DNA of 62,379 nt from Nocardiopsis alborubida (GTDB taxonomy: Bacteria > Actinomycetota > Actinomycetes > Streptosporangiales > Streptosporangiaceae): contig NZ_JAAXPG010000039.1 of NCBI RefSeq assembly GCF_012396365.1, positions 1-62,379 of the forward strand, read 5' to 3'. The notes beneath the pieces were generated by a model that had not been told where the DNA came from, did no database searches, and worked only from the letters and a program-made list of their open reading frames with translations. Of the stretch, positions 43,580 through 51,955 are shown piece by piece. Made by a program: the position numbers and the translations under genes. How positions within the stretch are numbered: the first letter of the stretch is position 1; each line of letters begins with the position of its first letter.

Positions 43580-46126
43580 CTACTTCTGGCGCTCTCCCGC
43601 GGCGATGTCGGTGGCCCGGGCGCGCAGGGCCCGCTCCACTCCCGCGCGGCCCTCGACCAGCAGGCGCCGAAGCGCCGGGGCCGGGTCGGACTCGGCGATG
43701 TAGGCGTCCGTGCGCTCCAGCGTCGCCTCCTCCACCAGACCGCTCGGGTACACCACCTCGGCGAAGGTCTGCGCGAACTCGCCCGTCCACTTCTCCCAGG
43801 CCGGGCCCAGCTGCGCGAAGTACCTCTCCGCGTACGGCCGGTACAGCTCGGCCTGGCCCGGCTCGGTGAAGCCCAGCAGGACCGCGCGGAACTCGGCGTT
43901 GGCCAGCTCCTCGCCCACGATCCGCTCCCACGCCGCGGCCTTGGCCTCGGCGGTGGGGATCGCGGCCCGGGCCCCGGCGGCGTTGCGCTGTCCGGTCGCA
44001 GTGGCGTCGCGCTCCAGCTCGGCGGCGATCTCCGCCTCCCCGGCCTTGCCCGTCGCGACCAGGCGGCGCAGCAGCGTCCACCGCAGGTCGGTGTCCACGA
44101 CCAGCCCGTCCACGGTGATCGCGCCGTCCAGCAGGCCCCGGACCAGGGACAGGTGGGCGTCGCTCGCCGCCGAGGCGGCCAGCGCGTTGGCGTAGGCCAG
44201 CTGGAGGTCGCCACCCGGCTCGGCCGCGGTCAGCAGCTCGCGCAGCCGCTCGGAGAGCTGCTCGAAGCCGAACGGGCGCCACGCCGGGTCGGCGTACATG
44301 TGCAGCGCCGAGTTGGCCTGGCGCAGCAGGGTCTGGGCGACCATGACGTCGTTCACGCCGCTGATCCCGGAGATGACCAGGGAGACGTAGTCGCGGGCGG
44401 CCATCTCGCCGTCGCGGGTCATGTCCCAGGCGGCGCCGAAGGCCAGCGCGCGGGGCAGGGACTCGCGGATCTCGCCGACGCCCTCCACCACGGTGCGCAG
44501 GGAACGCTCGTCCAGGCGGACCTTGGTGAAGGTCAGGTCGTCGTCGTTGATCAGGACCAGGTCCGGCCGGACCCGGCCGACCAGCTCCGGCACCTCGGTG
44601 CGCTCTCCGCGCACGTCCAGCTCCACGCGCTCACGGCGCACGACGCCCTCGTCGGTGCGGTCGTACAGGCCGATCGCCAGACGGTGCGAACGCAGCGTCG
44701 GGTGGTCGGCCGGGGCCTCCTGGAGCACGGTGAACGAGGTGAAGCGGCCCTCGGCATCCACCTCGAACTCCGGGCGCATCGTGTTGACGCCCGTGGTCTC
44801 CAGCCAGTCGCGCGACCAGCCCGACAGGTCGCGGCCCGAGGCGGCCTCCAGGTGCTTGAGCAGGTCCCGCAGCTCGGTGTTGCCGAACGCGTTCTCCTTG
44901 AAGTAGGCGCGCACGCCCGCGAAGAACGCGTCCACGCCCACGTACGCCGCGAGCTGCTTGAGCACCGAGGCGCCCTTGGCGTAGGTGATGCCGTCGAAGT
45001 TGACCTCGACCGCCTGGATGTCGACCATGTCGGCGGCGACCGGGTGGGTGGAGGGCAGCTGGTCCTGGCGCAGCGCCCAGCTCTTCTCCACGTTCGCGAA
45101 CGTCGTCCAGGCGTCGGTCCACTTGGTGGCGTTGGCCTGGCAGTACACGCTGGCGTAGGTCGCGAACGACTCGTTCAGCCACAGGTCGTCCCACCAGCGC
45201 ATGGTGACCAGGTCGCCGAACCACATGTGCGCCATCTCGTGCAGGATCGTCTCGGCGCGGCGCTCGTAGCGGGCGTCGGTGACCCGCGAGCGGAAGACGT
45301 AGTCCTCCAGGAACGTGACCGCGCCCGCGTTCTCCATGGCGCCCGCGTTGAACTCGGGCACGAACAGCTGGTCGTACTTGCCGAACGGGTAGCGCAGGTC
45401 GAACAGGCCGTGGAAGAAGTCGAAGCCCTGCTTGGTGACCTCGAACAGGGCGTCGGAGTCCAGGTGCTCGGCCAGCGAGGCGCGGCAGTACAGGCCCAGC
45501 GGGATGCCGTCGTGCTCGTCGCGCACCACGTGGTAGGGGCCCGCGATCAGCGCGGTGATGTAGGTGGACATCACCGGCGTGGCCGGGAAGTGCCAGCGCA
45601 CCCGCTCCTCGCCTGCGGCCTCGCGCTCCACGTCGGGCGCGCTGTTGGACACGACCTCCCACGAGGGGGGAGCGAACACCGTCAGCTCGAAGGTCGCCTT
45701 GAGGTCGGGCTGGTCGAAGCACGCGAACATGCGGTGCGCGTCGGCCGTCTCGAACTGGGTGTACAGGTACACCGAGTCGTCGACCGGGTCCACGAACCGG
45801 TGCAGGCCCTCGCCGGTGCGCATGTACGCGGCGTCGGCGACGACCGTCAGCTCGTTGTCCGCGGCCACCTCGGGGAGGACGAGTCGCTCGCCGTCGAACA
45901 GCTCGGCCGCGTCCAGTTCGGCGCCGTTGAGCGTCGCCGTGCGGATCGCGGGGGCGGCCAACTCGACGAACGTCCTCGCCCCGGGCTCCGAGCTGGAGAA
46001 CCGGATCACGGTGGTGGACCTGAAGGTCTCGGCACCGGTGGTCAGGTCCAGCTCCACGGCGTAGGAGTCGACGCTGAGAATCCGCGCCCGCTCGCGAGCC
46101 TCGTCCCGTGTCAGGTTCCCTGCCAC
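43580..46126 (-). CDS. pepN: Aminopeptidase N (M1 zinc metallopeptidase)
   Basis: 848 residues. NLTRDEARERARILSVDSYAVELDL is the actinobacterial PepN opening. The exopeptidase motif GAMENAGAVTF precedes the zinc site HEMAHMWFGDLV (H296, E297, H300) and the downstream glutamate in LWLNESFATY. The C-terminal ERAP1-like helical domain fills the second half. It removes N-terminal residues from peptides in the cytoplasm, probably finishing products of Clp and other proteases. GTG 46126 has GGAGGGA seven bases upstream; the frame is open to 46501. It is divergent from the thiol oxidoreductase gene, as in M. tuberculosis (Rv2467/Rv2466c). Confidence 0.96.
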   Translation of the reverse strand: MAGNLTRDEARERARILSVDSYAVELDLTTGAETFRSTTVIRFSSSEPGARTFVELAAPAIRTATLNGAELDAAELFDGERLVLPEVAADNELTVVADAAYMRTGEGLHRFVDPVDDSVYLYTQFETADAHRMFACFDQPDLKATFELTVFAPPSWEVVSNSAPDVEREAAGEERVRWHFPATPVMSTYITALIAGPYHVVRDEHDGIPLGLYCRASLAEHLDSDALFEVTKQGFDFFHGLFDLRYPFGKYDQLFVPEFNAGAMENAGAVTFLEDYVFRSRVTDARYERRAETILHEMAHMWFGDLVTMRWWDDLWLNESFATYASVYCQANATKWTDAWTTFANVEKSWALRQDQLPSTHPVAADMVDIQAVEVNFDGITYAKGASVLKQLAAYVGVDAFFAGVRAYFKENAFGNTELRDLLKHLEAASGRDLSGWSRDWLETTGVNTMRPEFEVDAEGRFTSFTVLQEAPADHPTLRSHRLAIGLYDRTDEGVVRRERVELDVRGERTEVPELVGRVRPDLVLINDDDLTFTKVRLDERSLRTVVEGVGEIRESLPRALAFGAAWDMTRDGEMAARDYVSLVISGISGVNDVMVAQTLLRQANSALHMYADPAWRPFGFEQLSERLRELLTAAEPGGDLQLAYANALAASAASDAHLSLVRGLLDGAITVDGLVVDTDLRWTLLRRLVATGKAGEAEIAAELERDATATGQRNAAGARAAIPTAEAKAAAWERIVGEELANAEFRAVLLGFTEPGQAELYRPYAERYFAQLGPAWEKWTGEFAQTFAEVVYPSGLVEEATLERTDAYIAESDPAPALRRLLVEGRAGVERALRARATDIAAGERQK

Positions 46127-46254
46127 GCCACGCTCCCTCCACGGCCGTCGTCGCCGGCCGGATCGTTGCCGACCACGGCGAGTCCGCCGCCTGGGTGGAG
46201 CGTCGTCGGGGCCGGAGGTCGTCTTCTCGCCTCGATCCTGCCACGCGCCGGGAC

Positions 46255-46280
46255 GGAATGCGCAACCGATAACCGGGGTT
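46255..46280 (+). promoter_or_regulatory. Sigma-R/SigH-type promoter
   Basis: GGAAT at 46255-46259, an 18-base spacer, and GTT at 46278-46280. This is exactly the consensus reported for the thiol-stress sigma factor (SigR in Streptomyces, SigH in mycobacteria). It points at the gene starting at 46335, whose M. tuberculosis relative Rv2466c belongs to the SigH regulon. Confidence 0.75.
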
Positions 46281-46298
46281 GCACTCCTAAGGTCTGAA

Positions 46299-46308
46299 GT
46301 GTGCACAC
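46299..46308. repeat. 10-bp palindrome in the leader
   Basis: GTGTGCACAC, perfect two-fold symmetry, between the sigma-R promoter and the gene at 46335. An IR with arms GCAACC/GGTTGC (46262-46282) overlaps the promoter itself. Possible operator; could be chance. Confidence 0.4.
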
Positions 46309-46334
46309 CTTTTTTCGTGTTTGGAGGAGCAGCT

Positions 46335-46970
46335 ATGACGCAGACCCCCGGCTCCGGCGACGGGCAGGAGACCGTCCACGCGGACATGTGGTTCGACCCC
46401 GCGTGCCCGTGGGCCTGGATCACCTCGCGCTGGCTCGTCGAGGTGGAGAAGGTCCGGCCGGTCCGCGTGCGCTGGCACGTGATGAGCCTGGGCGTGCTCA
46501 ACGAGGGACGCGACCTGCCCGAGGACTACCGTGAGAGCATCGACAGGTCCTGGGGGGCGGTGCGGGTGTGCGTCGCGGCCGAGCAGCGCTTCGGCCCCGG
46601 GGTCCTGGGCGGCCTGTACGCGGCCCTGGGCACCCGCTTCCACAACGGCGGCGAGCCGCGCACCACGGACACGGTCCGCGCGGCGCTGACCGAGGTCGGG
46701 CTGCCCGAGGACCTGGTCGGGGCGGGTGCGTCCACCGAGTACGACGAGGCCCTGCGCGCCTCGCACGCCGAGGCGATGAAGCTGGTCGGCGAGGACGTGG
46801 GCACCCCCGTCGTCCAGGTCGCCGACACCGCCTTCTTCGGGCCGGTCGTCACGCCGATCCCGCGCGGCGAGGCGGCCGGGAAGCTCTGGGACGGCGTGCT
46901 CCTGGTCGCCGGGACCGACGGGTTCTTCGAGCTCAAGCGGACCCGCACCCGGAATCCCGTCTTCGACTGA
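46335..46970 (+). CDS. Mycothiol-dependent nitroreductase-like DsbA-fold protein
   Basis: 211 residues, similar throughout to M. tuberculosis Rv2466c: FDPACPWAWITSRWLVEVEKVRPVRVRWHVMSLGVLNE, YRESIDRSWGAVRVCVAAEQ, GEDVGTPVVQVADTAFFGPVVTPIPRGEEA-type block and the end ELKRTRTRNPVFD. Rv2466c, as I recall, uses a CPWC centre; here the motif is CPWA, so the resolving cysteine is missing and a monothiol mechanism is implied. GGAGGAG precedes ATG 46335. An exact sigma-R-type promoter lies 55 bases upstream, so induction by thiol oxidation is predicted. Confidence 0.92.
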   Translation: MTQTPGSGDGQETVHADMWFDPACPWAWITSRWLVEVEKVRPVRVRWHVMSLGVLNEGRDLPEDYRESIDRSWGAVRVCVAAEQRFGPGVLGGLYAALGTRFHNGGEPRTTDTVRAALTEVGLPEDLVGAGASTEYDEALRASHAEAMKLVGEDVGTPVVQVADTAFFGPVVTPIPRGEAAGKLWDGVLLVAGTDGFFELKRTRTRNPVFD

Positions 46971-46976
46971 CCCCTG

Positions 46977-47015
46977 CCCCGCCGGGCCGGGGTCCGCGGC
47001 CCCGGCCCGGCGGGG
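46977..47015 (+). terminator. Terminator after nitroreductase-like gene
   Basis: Perfect 16-bp stem with a 7-base loop, 7 bases after the stop codon. Confidence 0.75.
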
Positions 47016-47111
47016 CGGACAGCCGCGGCGCGCCGGGACGGGTGCACACTGGAGACGAACACCGGCGGCGGGCAGGGGCCCGCCGCGACGAACGCGAAGG
47101 GAGCGGGGGCC

Positions 47112-47267
47112 GTGTCCGGACCCGACGACGAGCGCAGGGTCGACTTCCTCGACGACCTCGACATCCTGCCCGACACCACCGGCGACGAGAGGGGCCCCGG
47201 CTGGGGCGACTCCGACGACGACTCCACCGCGCGCCTCCTCTCCGAGCGCCCCCCGCACTGGGACTGA
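47112..47267 (+). CDS. Small acidic protein, 51 residues
   Basis: GTG at 47112 preceded by AAGGGAG, then MSGPDDERRVDFLDDLDIL, a run of Asp/Gly/Ser and the end TARLLSERPPHWD. The protein is strongly acidic with no hydrophobic segment. The ending RLL-x-ERPPHW seems familiar from small actinobacterial proteins, which supports a real gene; I know no function. It is flanked by terminators' worth of space on the left (46977-47015) and the aldehyde dehydrogenase gene on the right. Confidence 0.7.
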   Translation: MSGPDDERRVDFLDDLDILPDTTGDERGPGWGDSDDDSTARLLSERPPHWD

Positions 47268-47458
47268 CCGGGCGCGCTGCCGACCCGACGGTCGGCCCCG
47301 GCGCCCCCGCGCGGAGCTGACCCGGAGCCCTCGCACCGCCACCGACCCGGGACCCCGGCGGGCGGGGCGGGAGGCCGCCGGGATCCCGGCATCGGGGAAA
47401 GCACCGGCCCGGCGTCCCGGGCTGGTCAACCCGAATCCCGTTCTGCGACAGTGGGGCC

Positions 47459-48880
47459 ATGCGATCCCTCTACATCGACGGCGCCTGGCGCGACTCCGCC
47501 TCCCGTGAGGCACTGGACGTGGTCAACCCGGCGACCGAGCAGGTCATCGACACCGTTCCGGCCGGGGCGGCCGAGGACGTCGACGCCGCGGTCGCGGCGG
47601 CAGCGGCGGCCCTCCCCGCCTGGTCCGCCCTCACGCCAGGGCAGCGCGTCACCCACCTGGCCAAGGCCCTGGAGCTGTTCAACGCCCGCATCGACGACAT
47701 CGCCGCGGTGCTCACCCGGGACATGGGTGCCCCCGTGGTGTTCGCCCGCAAGGTCCAGGCGGGCCTGCCCGCCCTCATGTTCCAGACCTACATCGACCTG
47801 GTCGAGGAGAGCGGCGAGCGCTACTTCGGCGGCGAGAGGGTGGGCAACTCGCTCATCGTGCGCGAGCCCGTCGGCGTGGTCGGCGCCATCACCCCGTGGA
47901 ACTACCCGCTCCACCAGATCGTGCTCAAGGTCGTCCCCGCCCTCCTGGCGGGCAACACCGTCGTCCTCAAACCCAGCGAGGTCGCCCCGCTCAGCGCCTA
48001 CGCCCTCACCGAGGTGTTCCACGAGGCGGGCCTGCCCGCGGGCGTGTTCAACCTGGTGTCGGGCACCGGCCCGGTCGTCGGTGAGGCCATCGCCGCGCAC
48101 CCCCGCGTGGACATGGTGTCCTTCACCGGCTCCACGCGCGCCGGGACCCGGGTCAGCCAGGTCGCCGCGGAGACCGTCAAGAAGCTCGCCCTGGAACTGG
48201 GAGGCAAGTCCCCCAACGTCATCCTGCCCGGCGCCGACCTGACCAAGGCGGTCAAGCGCGGCGTCGCGGACGTCATGCGCAACACCGGGCAGAGCTGCAA
48301 CGCGCTCACCCGCATGCTGGTGCACCGCGACTCCTACGAGGAGGCGGTCGCCCTGGCCGCCGAGTCCGCCTCCAAGTACGCGCCCGGCGACCCCGGGGAC
48401 GAGGCCACCCGCATGGGCCCGCTGGTCTCCGCCGACCAGCTGGAGCGGGTCCGCTCCTACCTCGCGCTCGGCGTGGAGGAGGGCGCCCGCCTGGTCACCG
48501 GCGGCCCCGAACCGGTCGAGGGCCGCGCGAACGGCTACTACGTCAGCCCGACGGTCTTCGCCGACGTGAGCAACGGCATGCGCATCGCCCAGGAGGAGAT
48601 CTTCGGCCCGGTGCTGGTCCTGATCCCCTACGACACGGAGGAGGAGGCGGTCGCCATCGCCAACGACACCGTGTACGGGCTCAACGCCGCAGTGTGGTCC
48701 GGCGACCCCGAGCGGGGACTGGCCGTCGCCCGGCGCCTGCGGGCCGGACAGGTGGAGGTCAACGGCGGCGCCCTCAACCCGCGCGCACCCTTCGGCGGCT
48801 ACAAGCGCTCCGGCAACGGCCGTGAGTGGGGCGCCCACGGCCTGGAGGAGTTCTGCGAGGTCAAGGCCCTCCAGCTGTGA
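47459..48880 (+). CDS. NAD(P)-dependent aldehyde dehydrogenase
   Basis: 473 residues of the ALDH superfamily. Seen: PWNYPLHQIVLKVVPALLAGNTVVLKPSEVAPL (cofactor binding), FTGSTRAGTRV, the general base E246 in LALELGGKSPN and the nucleophile C280 in NTGQSCNALTRM, then EEIFGPVLVLIPY. It oxidises an aldehyde to the acid; the substrate cannot be told. ATG 47459 lacks a Shine-Dalgarno and has GACAGT six bases upstream, so leaderless translation is possible. A strong 18-bp terminator follows at 48885. Confidence 0.95.
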   Translation: MRSLYIDGAWRDSASREALDVVNPATEQVIDTVPAGAAEDVDAAVAAAAAALPAWSALTPGQRVTHLAKALELFNARIDDIAAVLTRDMGAPVVFARKVQAGLPALMFQTYIDLVEESGERYFGGERVGNSLIVREPVGVVGAITPWNYPLHQIVLKVVPALLAGNTVVLKPSEVAPLSAYALTEVFHEAGLPAGVFNLVSGTGPVVGEAIAAHPRVDMVSFTGSTRAGTRVSQVAAETVKKLALELGGKSPNVILPGADLTKAVKRGVADVMRNTGQSCNALTRMLVHRDSYEEAVALAAESASKYAPGDPGDEATRMGPLVSADQLERVRSYLALGVEEGARLVTGGPEPVEGRANGYYVSPTVFADVSNGMRIAQEEIFGPVLVLIPYDTEEEAVAIANDTVYGLNAAVWSGDPERGLAVARRLRAGQVEVNGGALNPRAPFGGYKRSGNGREWGAHGLEEFCEVKALQL

Positions 48881-48884
48881 CGCC

Positions 48885-48922
48885 GATCGTGCGCCGGGCC
48901 CCGCGGGGCCCGGCGCACGATC
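48885..48922 (+). terminator. Terminator after aldehyde dehydrogenase gene
   Basis: Perfect 18-bp stem with a 2-base loop, four bases after the stop. The longest uninterrupted stem in the window. Confidence 0.8.
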
Positions 48923-49068
48923 CGGTACCGCGGGCCCGCCGGCGGGTGTGCGCGGACTCACGGTCCCCGCGGCCCCTCGCGTGGAATCGGCCCCGGTGAG
49001 GACCACGTTGTGCGGTGTGGAAAAATTTCCGACGGGATATCCCCGGTCGAACCCTAACGAGGTGGAAG

Positions 49069-49218
49069 TTGAGCAAGAAGCCCGCGGTCTCCAAGGCAGG
49101 TCCGATCGGTAAGGACCTCAAGGCGATCGTCCTCTACAACGTGATCGCCATCGGCTCGATGGCCCTCTTCGCCGTCCTCGGGCTGAGTGTCGCCGCTGCG
49201 GCCTCCGGCTCCCTCTGA
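49069..49218 (+). CDS. Small single-span membrane protein
   Basis: From TTG 49069: 49 residues, MSKKPAVSKAGPIGKDLKAI, then one hydrophobic helix (VLYNVIAIGSMALFAVLGLSVAAAA) and a short tail. GAGG six bases before TTG supports this start; a GTG at 49015 gives 67 residues without a good ribosome binding site. Positive N-terminus implies N-in topology. No family is recognised. rpiB follows 85 bases downstream. Confidence 0.6.
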   Translation: MSKKPAVSKAGPIGKDLKAIVLYNVIAIGSMALFAVLGLSVAAAASGSL

Positions 49219-49303
49219 GGGACACGAGTACCACCGCGCCCCGTCTCGCCCCAGCGAGCGGGGCGCTGCGCTTGTCACCGCCGTGACCTGCCAGACTGGA
49301 CCC

Positions 49304-49771
49304 GTGCGTGTTTACCTTGGATCAGATCATGCGGGCTACGAGCTCAAAGAACACCTCGTCTCCTGGCTGAGGGAGCAGGGCCACGACGTCGTCGACGCCG
49401 GGCCCGCCGCCTACGACGCCGCGGACGACTACCCGCCCTTCGTGCTGCGCGCGGCCGAGGGGGCCGCATCCGACAAGGGCGCCCTGGGCGTCGTCATCGG
49501 CGGCTCCGGCAACGGCGAGCAGATCGCCGCGAACAAGGTCAGGGGCGTGCGCGCGGCCCTGGCCTGGAGTGAGGACACCGCCCGCCTGGCGCGTGAGCAC
49601 AACGACGCCAACGTGCTCAGCCTCGGCGCGAGGATGCACTCCGAGCAGGAGGCCACCCGGTTCGTGGAGGTCTTCCTCGCCACTCCGTACAGCGACGAGG
49701 ACCGGCACACCCGCCGCATCGCGATGCTGACGGCCTACGAGGAGACCGGCGAGCTCCCCCCGCTCCCCTGA
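49304..49771 (+). CDS. rpiB: Ribose-5-phosphate isomerase B
   Basis: 155 residues. MRVYLGSDHAGYELKEHLVSWLREQGHDVVDAGP and GVVIGGSGNGEQIAANKVRGVRAAL are diagnostic. The GSGNGE loop carries a glutamate as catalytic base, the actinobacterial form, rather than the cysteine of E. coli RpiB. It interconverts ribose- and ribulose-5-phosphate in the pentose phosphate pathway. The GTG at 49304 follows CAGACT by six bases, a weak leaderless pattern. Synteny with pepN and tig matches M. tuberculosis. Confidence 0.95.
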   Translation: MRVYLGSDHAGYELKEHLVSWLREQGHDVVDAGPAAYDAADDYPPFVLRAAEGAASDKGALGVVIGGSGNGEQIAANKVRGVRAALAWSEDTARLAREHNDANVLSLGARMHSEQEATRFVEVFLATPYSDEDRHTRRIAMLTAYEETGELPPLP

Positions 49772-50484
49772 GCGGTGTTCTCGGGGACCTCCGCTCCGCT
49801 TTGGCCCGCCCGTCTCCCGCCACCGCCCGTCGGAGGTGCTCCGAGGCGGGGCGGGCCAGCGCCCTCAACGGACGCCTACGGCGCGGTCCTGCCTGCAGTC
49901 CCACCTCCAGCCCCTCCAGAACCCCGTGGGCGCCCGAACCGCCTCCCGCGCGGAACCGGAAGGCCGCGTGCGGGGGCGTCCGTGCGCGCGGAGCGACCTC
50001 CGGCGCGGGCCGGGGGCCGAGAGTCCCCGGCCCGCGCCGCCGTCCCGTGGGAGCCTGGGACCGGACCGCGACGACGGGGCGTGGACCCGACCGGGTGACC
50101 GCAGGCGGGGCCCGGCCGCGCGGGAGCGTCCGAGAGGGGTGGACATCCCGGCTTACGGAACGGTTTCCGGACGCCGGGACGATGCCCGAATCCACACGCT
50201 CGGTTATCGGCTGAACCCAAATCCTCGGTTTGGGCGGAGAACACTGCTGGTTGCACGTGCCACGGCGACACCCCCCGCGCTACAGTTCGTGCACAGTTGC
50301 GGGCCTCACTGCCCGCGGCGCGGCGGTGCCCTCCGGTCGGCACCTCCGGCAACCACGGCCAGGGCGTGCCCCACACCGCCCCGTACGCCGGCCCCCGGCG
50401 GCGACGCGGCCCCCGCGCCCATCCGACCGTGCCGTCCGAGAACCGAACCCCCGCTGGTGAGCGGGTGTGCAACGCAGGGGACAC
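49772..50484. other. Long intergenic region before phosphatase gene
   Basis: 713 bases with no supported gene. The left end (49774-49798) resembles part of the 65-bp repeat near 51.6 kb. At 50216-50234 there is an inverted repeat CCCAAA/TTTGGG with a 7-base loop. TACAGT at 50281-50286 could be a -10 for the phosphatase gene. A minus-strand open frame around 49.8-49.95 kb has coding-like content but no start or known sequence. Confidence 0.5.
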
Positions 50485-51588
50485 ATGAAGCCCACACCGA
50501 CCGCCAAGACCACCCGGCTACTGCGCTCCACCGCGCAGCGGCTCGTCGCGGTGCTCCGGCGCAAGGTGCTGTTCCGCTACCGGCTCGTCCTGATCACCCT
50601 CGTCGCCCTGGCCGTCGGCGTCGGCGTCGGCGCCGTGTGGGGGCCCACCGGCTGGTTCCCTCCCAGCTCCACCATCCTCACCGTTCTCGCGGGCGGCCTC
50701 CTCCTCAAGCGCAAGAGCCTGGCCTTCCTGCTGGCCGTGGTCGCCGCCGTCCTGGTCTTCGTCGCCTTCATGCTCGACTTCGGCCAGGTGGGCCCCGGCC
50801 TGCTGGTCACCATCGGAGTCACCGCGGTGCTGTCCTACCTGCTGTCGGGGGTGCGCGAGCGCCTCGGCGTCCAGGGGCTCAGCGGAGAGATGATGCTGCT
50901 GGACCTGCGCGACCGCCTGCGCCGCCAGGGCAGGCTGCCCCGGCTGCCCGAGGGCTGGGGGCGCACCGCGGTCCTTCGCCAGGCGGGCGGCTCGTCCTTC
51001 GGCGGTGACTTCGTCGTCTCCATCCGCAGGGAGAACCGGCTGGACGTGGCAGTGGTGGACGTCTCCGGCAAGGGTGTGGACGCCGGGACCCGGGCCCTGC
51101 TGCTCTCCGGCGCCTTCAGCGGCCTGATCGGGGCCGTCCCCACCCGCGACTTCCTGGCCCACTGCAACGACTACCTCATGCGCAACAGCGGTGGTGAGGG
51201 CTTCGTCACCGCCGTGCACCTGAGCGTGGACCTGGACACCGGCGAGTACCAGATCGCCTCCGCCGGACACCCGCCCGCGCTGCACTACGACAGCGGCGGC
51301 GGGCTGTGGAGCACCACCGAGGCCAAGGGCGTGGTCCTCGGGGTCATCCCCGAGATGACCTACACCTCCGTCGAGGGCAGGCTCCGGCCCGGTGACGCCA
51401 TCATGCTCTGCACCGACGGCCTCATCGAGACCCCGGGCGAGGACCTCGACGCCGGGATCGACCGCCTCCTCGGCGCGGCCGAACAGCTCGTCCCGCGCGG
51501 TTTCGCCACCGGAGCGGACGAGATCGTGGACACCCTCAGCAAGGACAAGAACGACGACTGCGCCCTGGTCGTCCTCTGGCGGGACTGA
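50485..51588 (+). CDS. Membrane-anchored SpoIIE-type PP2C phosphatase
   Basis: 367 residues. About four membrane helices occupy residues 30-120 (FRYRLVLITLVALAVGVGVGAVW, STILTVLAGGLLL, LAFLLAVVAAVLVFVAFML, LLVTIGVTAVLSYLLSG). The cytoplasmic SpoIIE domain has GGSSFGGDFVV, VAVVDVSGKGVDAGTRALLLSGAF, ASAGHPPALHY and DAIMLCTDGLIET, with metal-binding aspartates present. Such enzymes dephosphorylate anti-sigma-factor antagonists; no partner gene is adjacent. ATG 50485 has a GGGGA just upstream; GTG 50467 would add six residues. Confidence 0.92.
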   Translation: MKPTPTAKTTRLLRSTAQRLVAVLRRKVLFRYRLVLITLVALAVGVGVGAVWGPTGWFPPSSTILTVLAGGLLLKRKSLAFLLAVVAAVLVFVAFMLDFGQVGPGLLVTIGVTAVLSYLLSGVRERLGVQGLSGEMMLLDLRDRLRRQGRLPRLPEGWGRTAVLRQAGGSSFGGDFVVSIRRENRLDVAVVDVSGKGVDAGTRALLLSGAFSGLIGAVPTRDFLAHCNDYLMRNSGGEGFVTAVHLSVDLDTGEYQIASAGHPPALHYDSGGGLWSTTEAKGVVLGVIPEMTYTSVEGRLRPGDAIMLCTDGLIETPGEDLDAGIDRLLGAAEQLVPRGFATGADEIVDTLSKDKNDDCALVVLWRD

Positions 51589-51593
51589 CCCGC

Positions 51594-51709
51594 CGCCCGT
51601 CGGTCGTCTTCCGGTGGGTGCGGGGTCGTTGGGTGTGTTCTCGGGTCGCTCCGCCTCCCGCCCGTCGGTCGTCCTTTGGTGGGTGCGGGATCGTCCGGTG
51701 TGCCCTCGG
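51594..51709. repeat. 65-bp imperfect tandem repeat
   Basis: Two adjacent units with period 65 start with the identical CGCCCGTCGGTCGTC at 51594 and 51659 and continue with GGTGGGTGCGGG. The second unit is incomplete. A related piece (GTGTTCTCGGG...CTCCGC) lies at 49774-49798 after rpiB, so this may be a dispersed intergenic repeat. Confidence 0.7.
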
Positions 51710-51740
51710 AGCACTTCGACGGGTAGGGTCGGAGTGCTCC
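51708..51740 (+). terminator. Hairpin upstream of mgtE
   Basis: 12-bp stem with one G-U pair (GGAGCAC.../...GTGCTCC) and an 8-base loop. A second dyad, GTACGG/CCGTAC, follows at 51750-51769. Either the terminator of the phosphatase gene or structured leader RNA of mgtE; I could not match it to the M-box. Confidence 0.5.
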
Positions 51741-51955
51741 CCGTCCCGCGTACGGCGGTCAGACCGTACACGTCCCCGGATCACCGTGCCCGCCTTTTCC
51801 GCCCCCGGAGACCCACTCGACGCACGGTTCACCACACCAGTGACGACGGGACCGGAGCGGGGCCGTGGAACCACCGGCCCACCGCTTTTCCCAGGATCCG
51901 GTGCCGCCCGTGGTGCTTCCCACCGGGCGCAGAAGAATGCGAGGGGGTGCTTCGC

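Noticed and set aside
39795..44282. 1495-codon frame fusing the MFS transporter to upstream sequence
   Set aside because: Upstream of 41117 it is the antisense of malQ and the shadow of pepN; only the last 440 codons are a real protein.
51700..51955. M-box magnesium riboswitch before mgtE
   Set aside because: Hairpins exist, but the conserved M-box sequence blocks could not be found by eye.
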